64,000 nt of DNA from Aureimonas ureilytica DSM 18598 = NBRC 106430 (GTDB taxonomy: Bacteria > Pseudomonadota > Alphaproteobacteria > Rhizobiales > Rhizobiaceae). Numbering within the stretch: the stretch's first letter is position 1; every line of letters starts with the position of its first letter. The notes beneath the pieces are model-generated. The model did not search any database. It saw only the letters and a program-made list of their open reading frames with translations, and was not told where the DNA came from. Location of the stretch: the NCBI RefSeq assembly GCF_000382705.1, contig NZ_ARQE01000002.1, positions 496,001 through 560,000 on the forward strand. Reading direction: 5' to 3'. This document shows positions 55,195 through 63,358 of the stretch, piece by piece. Position numbers and translations under genes: made by a program.

Positions 55195-55362
55195 TTACCC
55201 CGCCCGGCAGGGATCGGCGAACTGGCGGCACAGGCGCGCGGCGTCGGGCGCGCGGCCGCAGAAGCGTTCGAAGGCGGCGCCTGCCCGATGCACGGTCATG
55301 CCGCCGCCGGGCCGGTCGGCGGGCGCCGGACGCTCGGCGTCGTGTCGCCCGCGATGGTTCAT
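55195..55362 (-). CDS. doubtful small ORF, Cys-containing
   Basis: A 55-residue frame starts ATG 55362 ([20 protein letters not shown]) and ends [13 protein letters not shown] with three Cys. It fills the gap between the binding-protein and aroQ genes on their strand. There is no clear Shine-Dalgarno and no recognisable family. An internal ATG would give 34 residues. It may be only GC-rich background. Confidence 0.25.
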   Translation of the reverse strand: MNHRGRHDAERPAPADRPGGGMTVHRAGAAFERFCGRAPDAARLCRQFADPCRAG

Positions 55363-55441
55363 GCGGGGGGCCTCGCGGCGCGCGAGGATGTCGGGCGCAG
55401 GCGCGGCGAGGGACGGACTTCCGACCCTCGCCGCGTATCGG

Positions 55442-56281
55442 TTACTGCACCGTGAAGGGGATGTTCGGGATCGATTCCGGGAACTCGGGAACCGGGACTT
55501 TCATCCACTTCGCGTAGACGGTGGCGAGTTCGCCGTCGCCCCTGATCTTGTCGACGAACTTGTTGATCGCCTCGTTCCAGTCCTTCTCGCCCTGGCGGGT
55601 GCCCGCGCCGTTGTAGACGGTGAGGAAGTCGATCTTGCGCTCGAACTTGCCGGGCGCGGCGGCGTCGAGGCGCTGGAGATAGAACTGGTTGCCGCCGACG
55701 GCCTCGACCTGGCCCGACAGGAGCGCCTGGATGGAGGCGGCGTCGTCGTCGAAGCGCCGGATGGTCGCGACGGTGCCCATCATGTCGGTCGCGGCCTTGT
55801 CCTGCGCGCTGGAGCGCGGCACGCCGATGGCGATGCCCGCCGCATCCTCCGGCTTGGCCATGGTCTTGTCCTTCGGCCCGTAGAGCGAGATGACGTTGCC
55901 GGCATAGGGCTTGGAATACTGGATGGCCTTGGCCCGCTCCTCCGTCATCGCCATCGTGGCGAAGAGGACGTCGACCTTGCCGGTCGTCAGGGCCGGGATG
56001 CGGTTGGAGACGGCGAGCGGGGTGAACTCGACCTCGACGCCCAACTCCTTGGCGAAGAGCCTGGCGATGTCGGCGTCGAAGCCGTCCTGCTGGCCGCTGG
56101 AGTTCACGAAGCCCCAGGGCTGGTTGTCGCCCTGGATGCCGACGATGATGCGCCCGCGCGCCTTGGCCTCTTCCAACGATGCGGCATGGGCATCGAGGGC
56201 GCCGAAGACGGCGGCGAGGGCGAGGGTGGCGACGGCGGCCCGCCGGGCCATGGCGCGTCCGCCTGCAAGAATTTTGATCAT
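55442..56281 (-). CDS. ABC transporter substrate-binding protein, amino-acid (family 3) type
   Basis: The product is 279 residues. The signal peptide (to about 33, ending LDAHA) starts after a basic stretch MARRAAVATLALAAVFG. The family 3 fold is clear: GRIIVGIQGDNQPWGFVNSS, GFDADIARLFAKELGVEVEF, and VDVLFATMAMTEERAKAIQY. It presumably supplies ligand to the permease pair encoded at 62680-64000, since no permease adjoins it. It ends the minus-strand run toward aroQ. A MITE-like element (56380-56654) separates it from the TIM-barrel gene. The ligand may be an organic acid rather than an amino acid. Confidence 0.9.
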   Translation of the reverse strand: MIKILAGGRAMARRAAVATLALAAVFGALDAHAASLEEAKARGRIIVGIQGDNQPWGFVNSSGQQDGFDADIARLFAKELGVEVEFTPLAVSNRIPALTTGKVDVLFATMAMTEERAKAIQYSKPYAGNVISLYGPKDKTMAKPEDAAGIAIGVPRSSAQDKAATDMMGTVATIRRFDDDAASIQALLSGQVEAVGGNQFYLQRLDAAAPGKFERKIDFLTVYNGAGTRQGEKDWNEAINKFVDKIRGDGELATVYAKWMKVPVPEFPESIPNIPFTVQ

Positions 56282-56379
56282 GGTGGTCCTCCCTGTTGTG
56301 TCGATGGGTTCGCCGCGCGTCGGCGGCGAAGGTCTTCAAAGGGCCCGGCCCTCCCGGCCGGCCTCGATGATGCGTAATG

Positions 56380-56654
56380 CTTAGAGGCTGTTATGGACCT
56401 TGGACAGGTGTTGTGCTGGCCGCACGGGATCGCCGGGTAGGAGCGGGACGCAGCCGATAGCGGCGCTATCGGCAAGGTCGGCGACGCCCTCCGGCGATCC
56501 CGTGCGACCAGCCCGCAGGGTCGGATGAGCGAAGTCATCCGCCGCGTCGGCGAGTCGGGCCAAGACCACCAGTCTTGGCCCGACTCGCCTCCTCGCGGGC
56601 TGCTCTTCGCTGATCCGACACAACATCTGTCCAAGGTCCATAACAGCCTCTAAG
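56380..56654. mobile_element. 275-bp MITE-like fold-back element
   Basis: The ends are 36-base inverted repeats (56380-56415 and 56619-56654) with one mismatch, beginning CTTAGAGGCTGTTATGGACC. The inside is nested palindromes. GCCGATAGC/GCTATCGGC has a 3-base loop. A 16-base pair CGCACGGGATCGCCGG recurs as its complement. A perfect 18-bp hairpin spans 56549-56589 (GGCGAGTCGGGCCAAGAC stem, CACCA loop). No protein is encoded. Size and ends fit a non-autonomous derivative of an IS, possibly IS5-like. No clear target-site duplication is seen. The right terminal repeat overlaps the stop codon of the next gene. Confidence 0.85.
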
Positions 56655-57468
56655 TCCGGCGGCTCCCGTCCAGCACCCGCCGCGCGCAGCGTGCGAGATG
56701 CGCGAGGTGGGTGGCGGCGCCGCGCCCGTCCGCGAGGGGAACCTCGACCGAGACGGCCGTTCCCGACGGCACGGCGGCGGCGAGGTCGGCCAGCGGCAGC
56801 ACGCCCTCGCCCGGCGCGAAGCGGCCCGCGCGCGCCTCGGCGACCATGGCCTGCGTGCCGACCGGCCCCTCGCCGCGGACGTCGCAGAGCTGGAGGGCGG
56901 CGATGCGCCCGGGCGGGGCCTTCGCCACGTCCCCCACCCGTCCGCCGTTGCGGAACAGATGGATCGCGTCCACCAGCACGCCCGCATTGGCGCGGCTAGA
57001 GGCCTCGACGACGCGCAGCGCCGCCTCGAACGTGGCGACCGGCCGCCAGCCCATGTTCTCGAGATCGACGCCCATGCCGAACCCGGCGCAGAGATCGCAG
57101 AGCGCGCCGAAGGTCTCGACGAGGCGGCTCTCGTCGGGGTCGTCGCCGCAGACGCTGAGACGGCGGGCGCCGAGCGCCGCCGCCCCTTCCAGCATGGGCG
57201 CGAGGCTTTCGGGCCGGAAGTCGGGCGACAGGACCACGAACTCGATGTCGTGGAGCGCGACGCCGTGGTCGTCGAGCGCGGCGCGCACGTCCCGCGCGGC
57301 CGGGCTTCCCACGGGCAGCTCGTAGAAGGGCGCGCCCGGAAAGGCGGGATGGAGGCGCAGGCCGACCCGTTCGAAGCCGCTCGCGGCGGCGGCGCGCACG
57401 AAGTCGAGCGGGGGCAGGTCGATCGCCGAGAAATGGGCGACGCCCAAGGGTGTGGCCGCGCCGGTCAT
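56650..57468 (-). CDS. TIM-barrel isomerase/dehydratase-like enzyme, 3' end set by MITE
   Basis: The product is 272 residues of the AP-endonuclease-2/sugar-isomerase family: GVAHFSAIDLPPLDFVRAAA, RRLSVCGDDPDESRLVETFG, GMGVDLENMGWRPVATFEAA, GVLVDAIHLFRNGG and LQLCDVRGEGPVG. Glu, Asp and His residues lie at barrel ends. In a cluster with aroQ it might be a 3-dehydroshikimate dehydratase-like enzyme, but the specific motifs are not conclusive. The ATGA overlap with the GntR gene (57465-57468) couples them. The TAG stop (56650-56652) lies inside the terminal repeat of the MITE, so the original C-terminus has probably been replaced. Confidence 0.8.
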   Translation of the reverse strand: MTGAATPLGVAHFSAIDLPPLDFVRAAAASGFERVGLRLHPAFPGAPFYELPVGSPAARDVRAALDDHGVALHDIEFVVLSPDFRPESLAPMLEGAAALGARRLSVCGDDPDESRLVETFGALCDLCAGFGMGVDLENMGWRPVATFEAALRVVEASSRANAGVLVDAIHLFRNGGRVGDVAKAPPGRIAALQLCDVRGEGPVGTQAMVAEARAGRFAPGEGVLPLADLAAAVPSGTAVSVEVPLADGRGAATHLAHLARCARRVLDGSRRT

Positions 57469-58223
57469 GCGATGCCCTTTTCGGCGAGATGGCGCACGAG
57501 GTTGGTGCCTGTGCGCCGGATGTGGTCGGCGAGCTTGGCGCAGGCGTAGTCCACGTCGCGCGCGACCGCCCCTTGCCCGATCTCGCTGTGCTCGGCCGCC
57601 ACGTTCCGGTCGCCCGAGGTGCGGGTCAGGAAGGTGCGGCGGTAGCGGTCGTTGAGATTGAGGAGAATGCCGCAGAAGTTCAGAAGCAGCGGGCTCCGGC
57701 ATCCCGAGATGAGCGTCAGGTGGAAGTCGCGATGGGCGGCCTCCCAGCTTTCCAGCGTTTCCGGCCGGGCGGGGTCGCGCTCGGCGCGGTTGAGGCGGTG
57801 CAGCGCGCGCATCACGTTGCCCTCCCATTCCACGTCGCCGACGCGCATCGCCTCGCGCAGCGCGAAGCTCTCCATCTCGACCCGCAGCCGCGTGATCTCT
57901 TCGAGGTTGGCGAGCGAGAGCGGGGTGACGCGGTAGCCGCGATTGTCCTCGAACTCGACGAGACCATCGGCGATGAGGCGCGCCAGCGCCTCGCGAAGCG
58001 GGCTGAGGCTGACGTTGAAGTTCTGGCGCGCGCGGTCGAGGTTGATCTTGGCGCCCGCCTCCAGCTCGCCCGAGACGATCGCCTCGCGCAGCCGGTGGAC
58101 GAGCTGGCTGGCGATCGTGTTCTTGCCGTCGTCGAGCAGCGGGCGCACGACGGCCGAAGGGCCGGCCCCCGCCTTGGGGCCGTCGCCGCCTTCCCCCCGA
58201 TCGATCGACGAAGCCCTCAACAC
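57465..58223 (-). CDS. GntR-family regulator (FCD type)
   Basis: The product is 252 residues. The winged helix has IASQLVHRLREAIVSGELEA, then NLDRARQNFNVSLSPLREAL and ADGLVEFEDNRGYRV. The FCD domain has LRVEMESFALREAM, DFHLTLISGCRS and AEHSEIGQGAVARD with the metal-binding Asp/His set. The start is GTG 58223, with GGGACAGG just upstream; the first 25 residues are Gly/Pro-rich. It is divergent from the dioxygenase operon, so it likely controls both directions. CGATTATT and its complement AATAATCG flank the 250-base divergent region. Confidence 0.88.
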   Translation of the reverse strand: MLRASSIDRGEGGDGPKAGAGPSAVVRPLLDDGKNTIASQLVHRLREAIVSGELEAGAKINLDRARQNFNVSLSPLREALARLIADGLVEFEDNRGYRVTPLSLANLEEITRLRVEMESFALREAMRVGDVEWEGNVMRALHRLNRAERDPARPETLESWEAAHRDFHLTLISGCRSPLLLNFCGILLNLNDRYRRTFLTRTSGDRNVAAEHSEIGQGAVARDVDYACAKLADHIRRTGTNLVRHLAEKGIA

Positions 58224-58268
58224 CCTGTCCCGTGCTCGAACGCATCCACCGATGATGGCTACGAAAAA

Positions 58269-58433
58269 CGATTATTCCTGTCAAGGCGCGGGGAGGAGCG
58301 TGTGGGAAGATCGCGCCCTGTGCCGTGTTGCATCGCAAAATATCGCGCAGAACCGCAATAATATCCACGATAATTCCCTCTTGGGCGCTTGCCATTCCAG
58401 TGCGGCCCGTTCCTCACTCTTGACGAATAATCG
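58269..58433. promoter_or_regulatory. AT-rich divergent promoter region with inverted CGATTATT/AATAATCG
   Basis: The region between the GntR start (58223) and the dioxygenase ATG (58475) is unusually AT-rich for this DNA. CGATTATT (58269-58276) and AATAATCG (58426-58433) are inverted copies near the two ends, and AATAATATCCACGATAATT lies between. These could be operators for the divergent promoters. Evidence is motif repetition only. Confidence 0.4.
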
Positions 58434-58474
58434 ATGATAAGGCAGTCCTCTGGCGAAGGGATGGAGGCCCGGTC

Positions 58475-59368
58475 ATGCTCATTCGAACCCATGAGGACGT
58501 CACGCCCGCCGTTCTCGACGTCATGGCGCAGACGCGGGACCTGCGGCTGCGCGAGATCCTGACCTCGCTCATCACCCATCTCCACGGCTTCGTGCGCGAC
58601 ACGAGGCTGACGGAAGCGGAGTTCCGCGAGGCCACCGCGATCCTCAACGAGATCGGCGCGCTCGCCAGCGATTCCCACAACGAGTTCGTCCTGATGGCGG
58701 GCTCGCTCGGCGTCTCGACGCTGGTCTGCCTCCTCAACAACGGCGAGGGCGGGCAGACCGAGACCTCCCAGTCGCTGCTCGGCCCCTTCTGGCGCCTCAA
58801 CTCGCCGCGCGTGCCGAACGGCGGCTCGATCATCCGCTCCGACACGCCGGGCACGCCCCTCTTCGTGACGGCGCGCGTCGAGGATGCCGAGGGCCGCCCG
58901 ATCGCGGGCGCCGAGGTGGACGTGTGGCACGCCTCGCCCGTCGGCCTCTACGAGAACCAGGACCCCGAACAGGCCGAGATGAACCTGCGCGGCAAGTTCA
59001 CCACCGACGAGGACGGCCGCTTCTCCTTCTGGTCGGTGCGCATGGTCGGCTATCCCATCCCCACGGGCGGCGTCGTCGGGCGGCTTCTCGCGGCTCAAGG
59101 CCGCCACCCGTACCGGCCCGCCCATCTCCACGCCCTGATCTTCAAGACGGGCTACAAGGTGCTGATCTCCCAGGTCTTCGACCCGTCCTGCCCGTGGATC
59201 GAGAGCGACGTGCAGTTCGGCGTGACGAAGGCGCTGACCGGCGACTTCGTCGAGCACGCCGAGCCCCACCCGGACCGCCCCGACATCGCGGGGCCCTGGG
59301 TGCAACTCGACTACACCTACGTCATGGAGCCCGGCGAGGCCGTGCTGCCGCGCCCGCCGATCAAGTGA
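58475..59368 (+). CDS. intradiol ring-cleavage dioxygenase (hydroxyquinol/catechol 1,2-type)
   Basis: The product is 297 residues. The N-terminal helical domain of the catechol 1,2-dioxygenase group (LRLREILTSLITHLHGFVRD) is followed by the beta-sandwich iron domain. Fe(III) ligands are visible as Tyr159 (PVGLYENQ), Tyr193 (RMVGYPIPTGGVVG), His217 and His219 (RPAHLHALI). LLGPFWRLNSPRVPNGGSII and FDPSCPWIESDVQFGV are features of the hydroxyquinol dioxygenase subgroup. It would cleave a catechol or hydroxyquinol ring between the hydroxyls. It leads the operon with a hydratase and an aldolase that normally serve extradiol pathways, an odd combination. Confidence 0.9.
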   Translation: MLIRTHEDVTPAVLDVMAQTRDLRLREILTSLITHLHGFVRDTRLTEAEFREATAILNEIGALASDSHNEFVLMAGSLGVSTLVCLLNNGEGGQTETSQSLLGPFWRLNSPRVPNGGSIIRSDTPGTPLFVTARVEDAEGRPIAGAEVDVWHASPVGLYENQDPEQAEMNLRGKFTTDEDGRFSFWSVRMVGYPIPTGGVVGRLLAAQGRHPYRPAHLHALIFKTGYKVLISQVFDPSCPWIESDVQFGVTKALTGDFVEHAEPHPDRPDIAGPWVQLDYTYVMEPGEAVLPRPPIK

Positions 59369-59378
59369 GGATCAGACG

Positions 59379-60161
59379 ATGCTGACCGACGACCAACGCC
59401 GCGAGGCCGCCGCCTCCATCCTGCGCGCCGAGGAGACCCGGGTGCCCGTGGTGCAGCTCAGCCGCACCTACCCGGAGATGGAGATCGAGGATGCCTATCG
59501 CATCCAGGACCTCTGGGCCGACGAGCGCATCGCCCGGGGCGCGCGTCTCGCCGGCCACAAGATCGGCCTGACCAGCCGGGCCATGCAGATGGCCTCCAAG
59601 ATGACCGAGCCCGACTACGGCCGCATCCTCGACGACGCCCTCTTCAACGACGGCGCGCAGATTCCGGCGACGCGCTTCATCAAGCCGCGCCTCGAGGTCG
59701 AGCTCGCCTTCGTCATGGGCGAGGACCTGGAGGGGCCGGGCACGCGCATCCACGACGTGATGCGGGCGACGGAATACGTCGTCCCGGCGCTGGAGATCAT
59801 CGATTATCGCACCGAGGTGCCGCGCGCGATCACCGACACGATCGCCGACAACGCGGCCTTCGGGGCGATCGTCGTCGGCGGGCGTGTGTTCCGCCCCTTC
59901 GACGTGGACGTGCGCTGGATCGGCGCGACGCTGTCGAAGAACGGCATCATCGAGGAATCGGGCGTCTCGGCGGCGATCATGGGTCATCCGGCGGCGGGCA
60001 TCGCCTGGCTCGTCAACAAGCTGTCGGCCGTCGGCGCGGGGCTGAAGAAGGGGCAGATCGTGCTCGGCGGCTCGTTCACCCGGCCGGTGGACATCGCACC
60101 CGGCGACGTGATCCATGCCGACTACGGCCCCTGCGGCGCGATCGGCGTGTCCTTCACATGA
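59379..60161 (+). CDS. hpaH: 2-oxo-hept-4-ene-1,7-dioate hydratase (HpaH/HpcG-like)
   Basis: The product is 260 residues of the fumarylacetoacetase/hydratase family: [40 protein letters not shown] and [20 protein letters not shown] carry the metal-binding Glu-x-Glu pattern and Asp. In homoprotocatechuate degradation this enzyme hydrates 2-oxohept-4-ene-1,7-dioate before HpaI cleaves it. Its stop overlaps the aldolase start, matching the HpaH-HpaI pair. The substrate here may differ because the ring-cleavage enzyme is intradiol. Confidence 0.9.
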   Translation: MLTDDQRREAAASILRAEETRVPVVQLSRTYPEMEIEDAYRIQDLWADERIARGARLAGHKIGLTSRAMQMASKMTEPDYGRILDDALFNDGAQIPATRFIKPRLEVELAFVMGEDLEGPGTRIHDVMRATEYVVPALEIIDYRTEVPRAITDTIADNAAFGAIVVGGRVFRPFDVDVRWIGATLSKNGIIEESGVSAAIMGHPAAGIAWLVNKLSAVGAGLKKGQIVLGGSFTRPVDIAPGDVIHADYGPCGAIGVSFT

Positions 60162-60931
60162 TGGCTCTCCCCCTGCCCCGCAACGGTTTCAAGGCCGGGC
60201 TGGTCGAGGGCCGGTCGCAGATCGGTCTCTGGTCGGCCATCCCCGACGCCTTCGTCACGGAGGCGCTGGCGGGGTCGGGCTTCGACTGGATGCTCCTCGA
60301 TACCGAGCATTCGCCGGGCGACGTCCTCACCGTCCTGCCGCAGCTTCAGGCGCTCAGCGCCTACGACGTGTCGCCCGTGGTGCGCCCGGCGGTGAACGAT
60401 CCCGTCCTCATCAAGCGCTTCCTCGACATCGGGGCGCAGACGCTGCTGATCCCATACGTCCAGTCGGCGGACGAGGCGCGGGCGGCGGTGGAGGCGATGC
60501 GCTATCCCCCGCGCGGCATCCGGGGCGTCTCGGCGCTGACGCGCGCGACGCGCTTCGGGCGCGTGGCGGACTATGCGCAAAGCGTCGAGAGCGAGCTGTG
60601 CCTTCTCGTCCAGGTCGAGACGCGCGAGGCGCTGGACCGGCTGGAGGAGATCGCCGCCGTCGAGGGGGTCGACGGCGTCTTCATCGGCCCGGCGGATCTG
60701 GCGGCGAGCCTCGGCTTCGTCGGCCAGGCGGGCCACCCGGAGGTGGTCGCGGCCGTGGAAGGCGCGATCGCGCGCATCCGGGCCGCCGGCAAGCCCGCCG
60801 GCATCCTGACGCCCGACAAGGCCTTCGCCCGGTGCTGTATCGAACTCGGCACGAGTTTCACGGCGGTCGGCGTCGATATCGGCATCCTCGCCCGCCAGAC
60901 GGAGGCCCTTGCAGCCGAGTTCCAGTCGTGA
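60158..60931 (+). CDS. hpaI: HpaI-family class II aldolase
   Basis: The product is 257 residues. The HpaI/HpcH TIM barrel shows the catalytic Arg and metal sites: FDWMLLDTEHSPGDVLTVLP, VVRPAVNDPVLIKRFLDIGA, LVQVETREALDRLEEIAAVE and VDGVFIGPADLAASLGFVGQ. It cleaves 4-hydroxy-2-oxo acids to pyruvate and an aldehyde. The start overlaps the hydratase stop (ATGA at 60158-60161) and its stop overlaps the next gene (GTGA). Confidence 0.92.
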   Translation: MMALPLPRNGFKAGLVEGRSQIGLWSAIPDAFVTEALAGSGFDWMLLDTEHSPGDVLTVLPQLQALSAYDVSPVVRPAVNDPVLIKRFLDIGAQTLLIPYVQSADEARAAVEAMRYPPRGIRGVSALTRATRFGRVADYAQSVESELCLLVQVETREALDRLEEIAAVEGVDGVFIGPADLAASLGFVGQAGHPEVVAAVEGAIARIRAAGKPAGILTPDKAFARCCIELGTSFTAVGVDIGILARQTEALAAEFQS

Positions 60932-61608
60932 GCGACGGGGGCCTGTCCGAGGCGGCGCGGCGCGAACTCCTGCCGACCGGCGCCTTGCGGCTGGCGGTGA
61001 ACGTCGCCAATGCCGAAATGGCGGCGGAAAGGAGCCCCGGCACCTACGAGGGCAAGGCGATCGATCTCGTCCGGCGGCTCGCGGCCGACTGGGGCATCGC
61101 GGTGGAGATCGTCCCCTTCGCGTCGGGCGGGGCCATCCTCGCCGACATGGGCGCCTGGGACGCGGCCGTCCTGGCGGTCGAGCCCTCGCGCCTCGACCGC
61201 CTCCACTTCTCGCCCGCCTTCGCCACCGTGGATGCGACGCTCGCGACCGTCGGTCCCTCGCCGGTCGCGACCTGCCGAGGTGCCGACGCCAAGGGCGTGC
61301 GGATCGCGGTGGTGCGGGGCGCCGCCTACACCGCCCATCTCGAGGCGAGCATGACCGAGGCCACGCTCGTCGCCTTCGACCGTCCGAAGGAGGCACGCGC
61401 GGCGATGCTCGGCGGCGCCTGCGATTTCGTGGCGGGCATCCGCTCGACGCTCGAGGGGATGGCGGGCGCGAACCCGTCCGTGCGCCTGATGGACGACGAT
61501 TTCCTGCGCGTGCCCCAGGCGCTGGCCATCGCGCTTCGAAAGCCGCACGCGAGCGCCGCCCTCGACGCCTGGATGGCGGGCGCGGGGCCGGCCGGCGCCC
61601 GCGCGTGA
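60928..61608 (+). CDS. family 3 solute-binding-like domain lacking a signal peptide
   Basis: The product is about 226 residues. The fold resembles amino-acid-type periplasmic binding proteins: RLAVNVANAEMAAERSPGTY, GKAIDLVRRLAADWGIAVEI, and WDAAVLAVEPSRLDRLHFSP. It starts GTG 60928 (overlapping the aldolase stop as GTGA) with SDGGLSEAARRELLPTGALR and has no signal peptide, so it should stay in the cytoplasm. Its place as the last gene of a catabolic operon suggests a sensor, enzyme or sequestering role rather than transport. It could also be a misassigned start, though no exporting start is visible upstream. Confidence 0.75.
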   Translation: MSDGGLSEAARRELLPTGALRLAVNVANAEMAAERSPGTYEGKAIDLVRRLAADWGIAVEIVPFASGGAILADMGAWDAAVLAVEPSRLDRLHFSPAFATVDATLATVGPSPVATCRGADAKGVRIAVVRGAAYTAHLEASMTEATLVAFDRPKEARAAMLGGACDFVAGIRSTLEGMAGANPSVRLMDDDFLRVPQALAIALRKPHASAALDAWMAGAGPAGARA

Positions 61609-61619
61609 CCTCGGCCCTC

Positions 61620-62534
61620 TCAAGCCTGTTCGGTGCCGGAGCTTCGCGTGAGTTCGGCCCGGAAGCGCTCGATCGCGTCCTCGGCGAAGCTCGACAGGAC
61701 GCGGCCCCGCTTCATCAGGGCATAGGGCACGACCACGCTCGGCTCGGCCAGCGGGCGCTGGACGAGGCCGGGCATATAGACTTCCGCCACGGAGAACTCG
61801 TCGATCAGCGCGACGCCGAGCCCGTGGCGCACCAGCGACACGACGGTCTGCGCGAAGCGGCCGCGCATCGTGTAGTGCGGGGTGAGGCCGGCCTCCACGA
61901 AGGGGCGCGCGAGGATCGCGCCGTAGGGATCGCCGGGATCGACGCCGATCACGGCCTCCCGGACAAGTTCGTGAATGGAGATTTCGGGCCGCTCCGCCAG
62001 CGCGTGCCCTTCCGGCACGATCACCACGAGACGGCCCTGTGCGAGCGGGCGCGAGACCAGCGCCGGATTGGTGCTGGGCGAACTCATGATGACGAACTCG
62101 CCGCGCTCCAGAAGCAGGTAATCCGCCGTTTCCTCGATCTTCAGGACGTTGAGATCGATGCCGAGATGGGGAAAGGACTGGTGCAGCGAGCGGATCACGC
62201 GCGCGGCGACGAACTGCGCGATGGAGGGCGCGGAGGCGAAGCTCAGGACCGAACTGTCGCCCCGGCGCAGGAGCGCGACGGCCTCGTTGAGATTGCCGAT
62301 CTCGCGATGCACCTGCTCCACCACGGAGAAGATCATGCGCGCCTCGGACGCCGGCAGGAACACCCCGGCCTTGCGTTCGAAGAGACGGATGCCGACCGTG
62401 TCCTCGGTGTATTTCAGGAGGCGGCTGACGCCCGGCGCCGACACGCCCATGAGCTTGGCCGCGCCCTGGATAGAGCCCGCGACCATCACCGCGCGGATGA
62501 CCTCGATCTGGCGCAGCGTCAAAGCCTTCGACAT
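61620..62534 (-). CDS. LysR-family regulator
   Basis: The product is 304 residues. The N-terminal helix-turn-helix has LTLRQIEVIRAVMVAGSIQG, then AAKLMGVSAPGVSRLLKYTE and GIRLFERKAGVFLPA. The effector domain has LSFASAPSIAQFVAARVIRS and ends RFRAELTRSSG. It is convergent with the catabolic operon and divergent from the ABC permease genes. A perfect palindrome AACATCATGTT lies 33 bases before its ATG. It probably regulates the transporter genes, itself, or both. The substrate sensed is unknown. Confidence 0.9.
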   Translation of the reverse strand: MSKALTLRQIEVIRAVMVAGSIQGAAKLMGVSAPGVSRLLKYTEDTVGIRLFERKAGVFLPASEARMIFSVVEQVHREIGNLNEAVALLRRGDSSVLSFASAPSIAQFVAARVIRSLHQSFPHLGIDLNVLKIEETADYLLLERGEFVIMSSPSTNPALVSRPLAQGRLVVIVPEGHALAERPEISIHELVREAVIGVDPGDPYGAILARPFVEAGLTPHYTMRGRFAQTVVSLVRHGLGVALIDEFSVAEVYMPGLVQRPLAEPSVVVPYALMKRGRVLSSFAEDAIERFRAELTRSSGTEQA

Positions 62535-62566
62535 CGCTCCCTCCCCGTGTTGGAGGAGAGGATATT

Positions 62567-62577
62567 AACATCATGTT
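62567..62577. promoter_or_regulatory. perfect 11-base palindrome, candidate LysR operator
   Basis: AACATCATGTT is a perfect inverted repeat (AACAT-C-ATGTT) between the LysR start (62534) and the divergent permease start (62680). It fits the position of a LysR autoregulatory site, although the classic T-N11-A form is not exact. A similar AT-rich context (GATATTAACA) surrounds it. Confidence 0.45.
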
Positions 62578-62679
62578 CCGCAAGTCGTGAAATCGGTATT
62601 TGACGTGCGGTTCGCCTCTTGCGATGGCTAAGGGAACGGCCTTCCGGGAGACAGGGGAAGGATCGATGGGAGAACTGGC

Positions 62680-63348
62680 TTGAACGTCCAATTCGACTTC
62701 GGCGCCGTACTGGAGCGCTGGCCGGAGCTTGCCTGGGGTACGCTCGGCACATTGTGGCTCGCGCTCTGCGGCATGATCCTGGCCATGGTGATCGGCGTTG
62801 CGGGCGTGGCCGTGCGCCGCTCGAATTCGCGGATCGGCTCGGCGCTGGTGATCGCCTTCGTGGAACTGGTGCGCAACACGCCGTTCCTGGTGCAGATCTT
62901 CTTCATCTTCTTCGCCCTGCCTCTGGCCGGCGTGCGCCTCGACCCGACCACGACCGCGATCCTGGCGCTCGGCCTCAACGGCGGCGCCTATGCGATCGAG
63001 ATCATCCGCGGCGGCGTCGAGAGCATCCCCAAGGGGCAGAGCGAGGCGGGATTCGCGCTCGGCCTGTCGCGCGCCGACATCTTCCGCCTCATCATCCTGA
63101 AGCCGGCGCTGCGCGCGATCTTTCCCTCGCTCGCCAGCCAGTTCGTGCTGCTCACGCTGATGACCTCGATCGCGACCTCGATCTCGGCCTTCGAGCTCAC
63201 AAGCGTCGCGCAGCGCATCGACGGCGACACGTTCCGCTCCTTCGAGGTCTATTTCACCATCACGGGCATCTATCTCGCCCTGTCCTGGCTGCTGATGACG
63301 GCGCTCGCCGCCGTCGCGCGCCTGTCCTTCAACTACCCGACGAAGTGA
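62680..63348 (+). CDS. amino-acid-type ABC transporter permease
   Basis: The product is 222 residues and about five helices of the HisM/GlnP type: WGTLGTLWLALCGMILAMVI, the conserved VELVRNTPFLVQIFFIFFAL, GLNGGAYAIEIIRGGVESIP and docking loop GQSEAGFALGLSRADIFRLI. It starts with TTG 62680 behind GGGAG; the nearby ATG (62666) is out of frame. A second permease follows. Together with the binding protein at 55442 it could make one importer for an organic acid. The ATPase gene is expected beyond the window. Confidence 0.9.
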   Translation: MNVQFDFGAVLERWPELAWGTLGTLWLALCGMILAMVIGVAGVAVRRSNSRIGSALVIAFVELVRNTPFLVQIFFIFFALPLAGVRLDPTTTAILALGLNGGAYAIEIIRGGVESIPKGQSEAGFALGLSRADIFRLIILKPALRAIFPSLASQFVLLTLMTSIATSISAFELTSVAQRIDGDTFRSFEVYFTITGIYLALSWLLMTALAAVARLSFNYPTK

Positions 63349-63358
63349 GGGCCTGCCT

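Noticed and set aside
62666-62683. Tiny ORF ATG GGA GAA CTG GCT TGA before the permease as a leader peptide
   Set aside because: Five codons with no attenuator-like structure; its GGGAG is better explained as the ribosome site for TTG 62680.
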